From contig NZ_JAQGIZ010000127.1 of the NCBI RefSeq assembly GCF_028290885.1, positions 1 to 42,247 of the forward strand: 42,247 nucleotides of DNA. The letters run 5' to 3'. Positions within the stretch are counted from its first letter, which is position 1. Every line of letters starts with the position of its first letter. This DNA comes from Phenylobacterium sp. Lineage in GTDB: Bacteria > Pseudomonadota > Alphaproteobacteria > Caulobacterales > Caulobacteraceae. Below, in pieces: positions 28,414 to 36,940 of the stretch. Below the pieces are notes generated by a model. That model had not been told where the DNA came from, searched no databases, and worked only from the letters and a program-made list of their open reading frames with translations. A program made the translations under genes and the position numbers.

Positions 28414-29391
28414 GTGGCGTCACCGTTTGATGGCTTTGAGGTCGAAGCTGGCATGCGCCCTTCGCCGCGCGGCTATGCGTTCGACCTGGATCACACGCTC
28501 TCGGCGGTTGTTGCGCTCGAGGCGCGGGCGCCCGACGACGCGTTCACCGCGGCGACGCTCGGCACGGACCGGGTCGGCAATGGCGCCGTGATCGGCACCG
28601 ACGGCCTCGTGCTCACCATGGGCTATCTGATCATGGAGGCCGAGGAGGTCGCGCTCACCCTGGGCGGCGGCGAGCGCGTGTCCGCTCACGTCCTCGGGTC
28701 CGACCCGGTGACGGGCTTTGGCCTCGTGCAGGCGCTTGAGCCGCTTGGCCTGCCTTCGCTGCCCCTGGGGGACTCGCGCGGTCTGAAGGCGGGGAGCCCG
28801 GTGATCATCGCCGGCGCGGGCGGGCGGTCGCACGCGGCGGCCGGGCGCGTACTCACCCGGATGCGCTTCGCCGGCTATTGGGAATATCTGCTCGACAACG
28901 CGATCATCACCGAACCGGCTCACCCGCATTGGAGCGGCGCGGCCTTGATCGGCGCCTCGGGCGAGCTGGTCGGAGTCGGGTCGTTGAGCCTGCAGAGGCA
29001 ATCGCGCAGCGGCGCGGCGAAACCCATCAACCTGTTTGTCCCCTCGGAGCTGCTCCCGCCGATCATCGACGACCTGGCCCGCGGAAGACCGGCGCACGCG
29101 GCGCGGCCATGGCTAGGCGTGATTGCTCAGGATCTGGGTCCCCACGTGGTGGTCGTCGGGTTGAACCCGCGCGGCCCTGCGGCGCGAGCCGAGCTTCGCC
29201 CGGGCGACATTATCCTTGCGGTCGCCGGCGTCGCCGTCGCCGATCTCGCCGACTTCTACACGCACCTGTGGGCGCAGGGCCCCGCGGGCTCCGTCATCGC
29301 GCTGCGCATCCAGCGCGACGATGACGTATTCGACGTCGAGATCCGTTCGCTGGATCGCGCGGCGATGATGCGCAAGCCGAAGTTCAACTGA
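28414..29391 (+). CDS. HtrA/S1C-like PDZ domain protein lacking canonical catalytic His/Asp (putative pseudoprotease)
   Basis: GNGAVIGTDGLVLTMGYLIMEAEEVALTL, GSDPVTGFGLVQALE, HPHWSGAALIGASGELVGV, PDZ WLGVIAQDL...GPAARAELRPGDIILAVAGVAV; GTG start preceded by aggag. Confidence 0.85.
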   Translation: MASPFDGFEVEAGMRPSPRGYAFDLDHTLSAVVALEARAPDDAFTAATLGTDRVGNGAVIGTDGLVLTMGYLIMEAEEVALTLGGGERVSAHVLGSDPVTGFGLVQALEPLGLPSLPLGDSRGLKAGSPVIIAGAGGRSHAAAGRVLTRMRFAGYWEYLLDNAIITEPAHPHWSGAALIGASGELVGVGSLSLQRQSRSGAAKPINLFVPSELLPPIIDDLARGRPAHAARPWLGVIAQDLGPHVVVVGLNPRGPAARAELRPGDIILAVAGVAVADLADFYTHLWAQGPAGSVIALRIQRDDDVFDVEIRSLDRAAMMRKPKFN

Positions 29392-29425
29392 AGCGGGCCT
29401 TCTCCTGACCCGCCTTCGGATCCGA

Positions 29426-29685
29426 TCAATTCCTCGCCAGCGCCGCCTCCGGCATCTCGATATCGATCTCAAGGGTGGAGATCTGGTCGCCTCGGTCGAG
29501 CTTGACGACCACCCGGTCGCGATCAATCGGAATGTACTTGGCGATCACCGCCAGGATCTCCTGCTGCAGGATCGCGGCCAGATCGGCGCCGCCGTTCAGC
29601 GCCCGCTCGTGCGCGAGCAGGACCTGCAGCCGGTCGCGGGCGACCGGCGCCGAGCGGCGGCCTCGGAAAAAGAGCTTCAGAAAGC

Positions 29686-29689
<4 letters not shown>
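29426..29689 (-). CDS. minE: Cell division topological specificity factor MinE
   Basis: [63 protein letters not shown]. Confidence 0.96.
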
Positions 29690-30504
<815 letters not shown>

Positions 30505-30546
30505 GCCACTAACCATTCCTTCCCTTCGCCTGGCGGCGAGATCCAT

Positions 30547-31347
30547 TCAGACGAGAGCCGAGAGCCGGAGCGCGCCACGGTCGCAGCGGACCTGCACGGC
30601 GCGGCCATGCAGATCGGCGCCCCAGTGCTCGGCCGTCCGGTAGAGCCGGTCGACGCCCACCAGTTCGGCCTCCAGCTTGCGACAGAAGATGCGCGCGCCT
30701 TGCCGGGACTTGAGCCCGGCGATCGCGCGACCGCGCAGGGCGCCGTAGACGTGGATCGAACCCCCGGCGATGACCTCGGCGCCCGAGGCCACGGCCCCCA
30801 CGATGGTGATGTCGCCCTCCTCGAAGATGACCGACTGCCCGGACCGCACTGGCCGATCGATCAGCAAGGACGGCGCACTGGGTGTCGCAGCACTGGGTGT
30901 CGCGGCACTGGGCGGCGCGGCACTGGGCGGCGCGGCACTGGGCGGCGCAGCACTGGGCGCCGCCTCGGACGGTTCGGCCGCTGCGGCCGGCGCGAGATCG
31001 ACACCCAGCTCCCGCGCAACATCGCGTCCATGCAGGTTGGTCGGCAGCCGCCCCCACCGCGTGCCGGCCAGCAGCGTCGGGCGAACGCCCTCGACGCCAA
31101 TCACCTTGAGGCCGCGAGCTTCCAGCCCGTCCAGCGCAACCAGCACGGCCTCCTGCCCGACATCCTCAAGTACTGCGGCCAGATCCGCGACGACCGGCCG
31201 GTCAGAGAAGAAGCCGGCGGAGCCGCGCATCTGCTGATCGAGCGCGGCAAACCATTCGCCGAACGGAGCCTCAGGGGCGATGACCAGCGCCATGAAGCTA
31301 CGGCCGCGGACCCGGATCTTCGGGAGCAAAAGCGTCTCGGCGCCCAC
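30547..31347 (-). CDS. minC: Septum site-determining protein MinC
   Basis: N-terminal MinC domain, C-terminal LIDRPVRSGQSVIFEEGDITIVGAVASGAEVIAGGSIHVYGALRGRAIAG; first gene of minCDE. Confidence 0.95.
   Translation of the reverse strand: MGAETLLLPKIRVRGRSFMALVIAPEAPFGEWFAALDQQMRGSAGFFSDRPVVADLAAVLEDVGQEAVLVALDGLEARGLKVIGVEGVRPTLLAGTRWGRLPTNLHGRDVARELGVDLAPAAAAEPSEAAPSAAPPSAAPPSAAPPSAATPSAATPSAPSLLIDRPVRSGQSVIFEEGDITIVGAVASGAEVIAGGSIHVYGALRGRAIAGLKSRQGARIFCRKLEAELVGVDRLYRTAEHWGADLHGRAVQVRCDRGALRLSALV
30875..30964. repeat. 15-bp tandem repeat (about 6 copies) encoding the MinC Ala/Pro/Ser linker
   Basis: GCACTGGG... recurs every 15 bp at 30875, 30890, 30905, 30920, 30935, 30950; encodes (A-x-P-S-A)n. 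Confidence 0.9.
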
Positions 31348-31489
31348 GTCGAAAGCCTAGCGCCGCAATGCGGGTTGGCCGGACGGGAAATGAAGATGGG
31401 CGACCATGACGCCTCCGTCCGAATCTATGGGGACAGGGGCCCGCTCCCGGCGCCCCCTGCCCCTTGAGTCATTGATTCGTGAGGCATTC

Positions 31490-31519
31490 TTGCGGCGGAA
31501 CGACCGCATTCCGCCGCAA
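31490..31519. promoter_or_regulatory. Perfect 11-bp inverted repeat in the minC/TIR divergent intergenic region
   Basis: TTGCGGCGGAA-cgaccgca-TTCCGCCGCAA. Confidence 0.55.
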
Positions 31520-31719
31520 AAACGGCGCCATGAAGTGAAGCTTCGGAGCCCGCTGACGATCCTCCCCAGCCGCTTCAGGAGGTCAGGCCTGGCATCTCTC
31601 GCCGCGCCGCCGGGACCGCGTATCGAAGAGGTCGGGGGCTGGGCCGTCGCCCCCATTCGCCTCGACCGCGCCGGGCGCTCGCGATACCGTGTTAGACGAG
31701 CCGATCTGGAGGCAGGGGC

Positions 31720-33504
31720 ATCTCGGACATCTTCATCTCCTACAGCCGGGAGGACCAGGCCGTCGCCCACCGCTATGCAGAGGCGTTCGAAGCCCAGGGC
31801 TTCAGCGTCTGGTGGGACGCGGCCCTCCGCTCGGGCGAGGCCTTCGACGAGGCGATCGAGGCCGCCTTGCGGGCGGCCAAGGCCGTGGTCGTGCTGTGGT
31901 CGCCCCGCTCGGTCGCCTCGCGCTGGGTGCGGGCGGAGGCGACCTTGGCCGACCGCAACAAGACGCTCGCGCCCGTGATCATTGAGGCCTGCGAACGGCC
32001 GATCATGTTCGAGCTGACCCAGACCGCGGACCTCAGCCATTGGCTGGGCGAGCCCGGCGATCCCGCCTGGCTGTCCCTGGTGGCCGAGGTGCGCCGCTTC
32101 GTGGGCGTGCGCGATACGCCGCTGCCCGCCGCCACCCCCGCCGCCAAATCCCTGGGGACGGCGGACGGGCGGCCGTCGATCCTGGTGCTGCCCTTGATCA
32201 ACATGAGCGGCGATCCCGAGCAGGAGTATTTCAGCGACGGGGTCAGCGAGGACATCATCACCGACCTGGGGCGCGTCTCGGCCCTGTCGGTGGTCTCACG
32301 CAACACCGCCTTCTCCTACAAGGGCAAGACCGTCGCTCCGGGCCAGTTGGCGGCCGCCCTGGGGATCACCCACATCCTGGAGGGCAGCGTCCGCAAGTCC
32401 GGCCCGCGGGTGCGCATCACCGCCCAATTGCTGGACGCGGCGCGCGACACCCAGGTCTGGGCCGAGCGCTTCGACCGCACCCTGGACGACATCTTCGCCA
32501 TCCAGGACGAGATCTCCCAGGCCATCGTCGGGGCGCTGAAGGTCAAGCTGGCGCCGGCCGAGAAGCAGGCCCTGGAGCAGCGCCATACGGCCAGCGCCGA
32601 GGCCTACGAGCTCTATCTGATGGCCCGCCAGTTCAGCCGCACCGGCAGCGAGCGCCTGAAGCCGCTGATCGTGCGCATCTGCGAGCGGGCGGTGACGCTC
32701 GACCCGAACTTCGGCCACGCCTGGGCGCAGATCGCCATCGCCGAGGCCGAAGCCTATCAAAGGGTCGTCGAAGGCATGACCTACGAGCACGCCCTCCATG
32801 CCGCCGAGCGCGCCGTGGCCGTCTCGCCAGACCTGGCCGAAGCGCACGCGGCGATGGCCGAGGTGCTGATGCGCGGTCCGTCCATGGACCTCGTGACCGG
32901 CCAGCCCTTTGTCGAGACCGCCCTGCGCCTCGATCCGGACTGCTACGACGCCCATCTGTGCGCCGGATATCAGAAGCTGGCTCAGCATCGCTGGGATGAC
33001 TCAGTGCGCCACTTCGAGGCCGCCATCGCGCTCGATCCCGTCGCCTATCGGCCGGCGGGCATGGTCATCCAGGTCTACAAGGCCCTGGGCGACGAGGAGA
33101 ACGTCCTGGCGGCGGCGCGCCGATGCCTGGCGCGCTGCGAGCGGCTCCTGGCCATCGAGCCCGATCACGGCGGGGCCCTGGGCTTCCTGGTGACCGCCCT
33201 GGCCGACCTCGGAGACGTGGATCGAGCCCAGGACTGGGCGCGGCGGGCCGTGTTGTTCGACCCCGACAACATGCGGCTGCACTACAACCTGGCCTGCGGC
33301 CTGGCCGAGCTTGGCGACGCCGACGGGGCCTGCGACCTCCTGGAAGGCATCATCGACAAGGTGTCCGCAAGCTGGCTGCTGTGGATCGAGGCCGACAACA
33401 GCCTCGACCGCATCCGCAACCATCCGCGCTTCGTCGCCCTCATCGCCCGCGGCGCGGCCCGATTCGCGGCCGGGGCGGATGAGGAGCAGTTGGCGTGTGC
33501 GTAG
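31720..33504 (+). CDS. TIR domain protein with TolB-like domain and TPR-type C-terminus (apparent ATC start)
   Basis: ISDIFISYSREDQAVAHRYAEAFEAQGFSVWWDAALRSGEAFDEAIEAALRAAKAVVVLWSPRSVASRWVRAEA (TIR), SILVLPLINMSGDPEQEYFSDGVSEDIITDLGRVSALSVVSRNTAF (TolB-like), TPR-like tail. Tracked ORF starts inside the TIR domain at 31867. Confidence 0.85.
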   Translation: MSDIFISYSREDQAVAHRYAEAFEAQGFSVWWDAALRSGEAFDEAIEAALRAAKAVVVLWSPRSVASRWVRAEATLADRNKTLAPVIIEACERPIMFELTQTADLSHWLGEPGDPAWLSLVAEVRRFVGVRDTPLPAATPAAKSLGTADGRPSILVLPLINMSGDPEQEYFSDGVSEDIITDLGRVSALSVVSRNTAFSYKGKTVAPGQLAAALGITHILEGSVRKSGPRVRITAQLLDAARDTQVWAERFDRTLDDIFAIQDEISQAIVGALKVKLAPAEKQALEQRHTASAEAYELYLMARQFSRTGSERLKPLIVRICERAVTLDPNFGHAWAQIAIAEAEAYQRVVEGMTYEHALHAAERAVAVSPDLAEAHAAMAEVLMRGPSMDLVTGQPFVETALRLDPDCYDAHLCAGYQKLAQHRWDDSVRHFEAAIALDPVAYRPAGMVIQVYKALGDEENVLAAARRCLARCERLLAIEPDHGGALGFLVTALADLGDVDRAQDWARRAVLFDPDNMRLHYNLACGLAELGDADGACDLLEGIIDKVSASWLLWIEADNSLDRIRNHPRFVALIARGAARFAAGADEEQLACA

Positions 33505-34062
33505 CTAGAAAACGTCCCACTGGCTGATGTCCGCCAGCGTCTTGCCGACCAGCACCACGGCGGCGTCCAGATGGTTGTGCAGCGAGGTGTCGGCGAACAC
33601 GATCACATCGGATCCGACCTGCACCGCCACCACGTCGGCGGCGCCGGAGGTGATCTGTTGCGCGGCCGCCGCCACGGCGTCGCCGTAGGTCGCCGCCGAG
33701 CCGGACCAGAAGCTGTGGCCGGCCAGGCTGGTCTGGCCGCCGAACCCGAGGCGATCCTCGCCGTGGGTGAAGTCGCTGATGCGGTCGAGCCCGTCTTGCG
33801 TGTCGGTGACGCGCCCCTGGATCAGGAAGGTGTCGCTGCCCGAGCCGCCGGTCAGCAGGTCGGCGCCGCGTCCGCCCGAGAGGGTGTCGTTGCCGGCGCC
33901 GCCGTCCAGGGTGTCGGCGCCGCCGCGGGCGCTCAGCATGTCGGCGCCGTCGCCGCCGGACAGCGAGTCGCAGCCGGAAGTGCCCGTCAGGTCATCGTCG
34001 GCCGTGGTTCCGGTCAGGATCAGGCCGGAAGGTCCGCTCTGCTTCAGATCGTTAGCTGGCAT
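33505..34062 (-). CDS. Small RTX/hemolysin-type calcium-binding repeat protein
   Basis: GGDGADMLSARGGADTLDGGAGNDTLSGGRGADLLTGGSGSDTFLI nonapeptide repeats; start 34062 or 34074. Confidence 0.9.
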   Translation of the reverse strand: MPANDLKQSGPSGLILTGTTADDDLTGTSGCDSLSGGDGADMLSARGGADTLDGGAGNDTLSGGRGADLLTGGSGSDTFLIQGRVTDTQDGLDRISDFTHGEDRLGFGGQTSLAGHSFWSGSAATYGDAVAAAAQQITSGAADVVAVQVGSDVIVFADTSLHNHLDAAVVLVGKTLADISQWDVF

Positions 34063-34353
34063 GGTAAGCTCCATCAGCGAGATTGCGCAGGAGATTGCAT
34101 TTGATCTGGACTCAAATAATGTTTGTTGAAGATTACAGGTTAAGAGAAATTTACCAATGACGACTGCTTATCATGTCGGTTTCTATCCGTGATCTGATTG
34201 AATACTGCATTCATGCGCTGCGCGAAGAAGGCGTCGTCCGCCATCGGAGCGCCGCGCGCGGTTTCGCGGCGGCGGCCTGGTTGCGGCGGACGTGAACGGA
34301 GGGGCCACGCGCCCCGCTCGCCGGCGCTGGCGGAGGTCGCGGGACTAGGCTGA

Positions 34354-34631
34354 ATCGACATTCATTCGCTGCTGGCGGGGGGCCTTGTGCGTCCCTTCTC
34401 CCCTTGTGGGAGAAGGTGGCCTGCGCAGCAGGTCGGATGTGGGGTCTCTCAGAACCCTCGGCTTGACGCGATAGGCTGTCGCGCACGGATGGCGGAGCGA
34501 AACCCCACATCCGTCAGCCGGAGCCTGTCCTCGGGTCGGCCTTCGGCCGAGCCCGGGGGGCTGCCACCTTCTCCCACAAGGGGAGAAGGACCCTCGAAAC
34601 GGCCTTCGCTGTCGCCGATCTGAATGTCGAT
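34354..34631. repeat. Nested inverted-repeat (fold-back, MITE-like) intergenic element
   Basis: Outer 11-bp IR ATCGACATTCA/TGAATGTCGAT (34354-34364/34621-34631), perfect 27-bp IR (34394-34420/34563-34589), inner 12-bp IR CGGATGTGGGGT/ACCCCACATCCG (34434-34445/34502-34513). Confidence 0.75.
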
Positions 34632-34674
34632 CCGCCCTAGGAATCGGTTCCGGCCTTGGGCTGGCCGGGCGCCG

Positions 34675-35082
34675 CTACGGCGTGGGAACGACCGTCGAGG
34701 CCTTCAGGTCGAGGTTCCAATGGCCGACCAGCGGGATCGACACGGTCGGACGGTAGTCGCTTGAGGCGCGAAGCACCGGCGCGCCGGCCGTCGTCGTATC
34801 GGTCACCAGGGTGACCACCACGTCGTTCGTATTGACCAGGCCCGCGAGCTTCGCCGACACCAGCGTCCGCAGCTGGTCCTGGGTGGTCGCCGGATTGAGC
34901 AGCAGGGTCCGCGCGCTGGTTTCCAGGCTCCAGCGGACCGTCGCTGCGGCGTGCATCACCCAGGAGACCTGGAAGGCGCCGATCAGCAGCGCGATGAACA
35001 CCGGCACGACGAGCGCGAACTCTAGCGCCGTCGCCCCGCTGTCGTCAGCCCAATGTCGCGCCCTAGCGGACACGGATGACAT
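34675..35082 (-). CDS. TadE/TadG-like pilus assembly protein
   Basis: DDSGATALEFALVVPVFIALLIGAFQVSWVMHAAATVRWSLETSAR. Confidence 0.9.
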   Translation of the reverse strand: MSSVSARARHWADDSGATALEFALVVPVFIALLIGAFQVSWVMHAAATVRWSLETSARTLLLNPATTQDQLRTLVSAKLAGLVNTNDVVVTLVTDTTTAGAPVLRASSDYRPTVSIPLVGHWNLDLKASTVVPTP

Positions 35083-35485
35083 CGCTCTGCGAGAGCGCGT
35101 GCGAGTGCATGAGGCCGCTGTAGGTCCCGCTCGCGGTCAGGGTGAGGAACACCGACGGCGGATTGCTGCCGGCGCATACCGTGGCGCAGCTCACCGCCGA
35201 CGACCCGCAGGTGCAGCTTCGCACCACGTTCAGGGCGCCGTTCGCCGGCATGCCGCTCCAGGCCGCGGCCGAAACCGCCTGGGCGGTCGGATCGTCGGAC
35301 CCGCCGGTTTGATAGTAGCGGACGCCCGTATGGGTGGCGGTCCGCATTTGCGACATGTGGGTTTCGCGCAGCCAGCCGTCCACGCCCACCACCAGCATGA
35401 CCGCGACGATCGGGGCGATGAAGGCGAACTCCATCGCCGCCAGGCCCCGGCGGTCGGACGCGAAGGCGCGAAGGAAACGCATCAT
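35063..35485 (-). CDS. TadE-like pilus assembly protein
   Basis: ASDRRGLAAMEFAFIAPIVAVMLVVGVDGWLRETHMSQMRTATHTGVRYY. Confidence 0.88.
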   Translation of the reverse strand: MMRFLRAFASDRRGLAAMEFAFIAPIVAVMLVVGVDGWLRETHMSQMRTATHTGVRYYQTGGSDDPTAQAVSAAAWSGMPANGALNVVRSCTCGSSAVSCATVCAGSNPPSVFLTLTASGTYSGLMHSHALSQSDVIRVR

Positions 35486-36744
35486 TCCACCACCTTGATG
35501 GCCTGGCGCGCCGCGATTTCGCCCATCCCCTGCGCCTTGCAGTTCACGCTGACGGTGGCGCTGCCGGTCCACGTCACGGTGTCGGCGATGACCTGGGTGC
35601 AGCCGTTGATGCCCGAAAAGTTGCCCTGGTAGGTCACCGACTGGGTGGGGAAATAGAGATCCCCCGTCAGGCTCGAGCTGGAGTCGCCGGTGAAGACGTT
35701 TGCGGCGCTGCTGACCCCCGCCCGGTCGCCGAAGAACAGGATGCCGGAATAGGTCCCCGACGTCGGCGCCGCGAGGCTGACGTGCGAATTGCCCTGCATT
35801 GACACCTGCGACCCCGCGGCCAGGTAGATGGTGACGTCGGAGCCCATCACACTGGCGTTGGCGCCTATGTCGAAATTTCCACCGGAGACATAGTAGACGC
35901 CGGGGGCCAGCGTCACGGTTCCCCTCAGGGCCATCCCGCCGGAATAGTACCCCGGTTGAAGCGTCACGGTGTTGTTGTTACCCACGCCGGCAAGCGAGCG
36001 GCTGACGCCGGTGGGTGGCGTCGCCAGGCCTGAGAACGGGTCGCGGGCGCGCGGCGCCTGGGTGACGACGCTGGGGCAGGTAGGGCCGGTGAGCGTCAGC
36101 CCGCCGTGGTTGGCGTATCCGCCGGCCGACACCACGCACTCGGTGGACACCGTCGCCGAACCCCAGATGTTCACCGCGTCGCTGGCGATCGAGTTCGACA
36201 TGATATCGCAACCGACCAGGGTGACGGTGGTGTTGCCCTGGATCTGCACCGCCTGGCTGGCCGACTTGCTCAGCGCCAGGATGCAGGCGTCGGCCGCAGT
36301 GGCGTAGATCGCCACCGCGCGGGCGTGGACCACCATCGGGCCGTTGTTGAAATAGGCCGTGAAGAACCGCGGGACGTTCTGGCTCAGCACCACTTCCGTG
36401 GCGGTCGGCACCTGGTTGGGGCCCGAGGTCGGCGGCGTGTTCACCACGATAGTGCCGGTCGTCGACGACCAGCCGTTCGAGGTCGCGATCGCGGACGCGT
36501 CGGCGCTCATGACGCTCGAACTCGCGCTCGCCCGGTTGTCGAGCGCGCCCACATAGGCCGCGGCGTCCGCGGCGACCTGCAAGTGGGTCTGCTGGATGTA
36601 TTGGAAGTTGGTTTCCACGCCCAGCGCGCCCGCGCCCACGACGAGCGGCATAGCAAGCGCGAACATGATAGCGACGTTGCCGGTCTCCGAGGAGACACGG
36701 CGACGTATAGCGCGCAGCACATCTCTGGATCGGTGCAAATTCAT
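35482..36744 (-). CDS. TadG-like protein with Tad N-terminal domain
   Basis: SSETGNVAIMFALAMPLVVGAGALGVETNFQYIQQTHLQVAADAAAYVGAL, then Thr/Ser/Gly-rich beta-type passenger region. Confidence 0.88.
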   Translation of the reverse strand: MNLHRSRDVLRAIRRRVSSETGNVAIMFALAMPLVVGAGALGVETNFQYIQQTHLQVAADAAAYVGALDNRASASSSVMSADASAIATSNGWSSTTGTIVVNTPPTSGPNQVPTATEVVLSQNVPRFFTAYFNNGPMVVHARAVAIYATAADACILALSKSASQAVQIQGNTTVTLVGCDIMSNSIASDAVNIWGSATVSTECVVSAGGYANHGGLTLTGPTCPSVVTQAPRARDPFSGLATPPTGVSRSLAGVGNNNTVTLQPGYYSGGMALRGTVTLAPGVYYVSGGNFDIGANASVMGSDVTIYLAAGSQVSMQGNSHVSLAAPTSGTYSGILFFGDRAGVSSAANVFTGDSSSSLTGDLYFPTQSVTYQGNFSGINGCTQVIADTVTWTGSATVSVNCKAQGMGEIAARQAIKVVE

Positions 36745-36940
36745 ACGATCAGAGTGCCACTGTCCTGTTTAATCCGTTGTCAATGGACGCAGTTAATTCC
36801 TGCGTAACCTTTGGAAGGCGGGCGCCGCGGAGGTGATATCTGCATGCTCGGAGACCGTCGCCGGAAGCTACACGGTGGCGGTTGCGCGGCGCGGGCGCTA
36901 GCGTCACCGCTCCCCCTGAGTCCCGGCCACGGAGCACCCC

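Noticed and set aside
30875-30964. Repeat array considered as CRISPR
   Set aside because: 15-bp contiguous units without spacers, within the minC coding frame.
34140-34361. Small ORF in the AT-richer region upstream of the RTX gene
   Set aside because: No recognisable domain; likely promoter/intergenic sequence overlapping the fold-back element.
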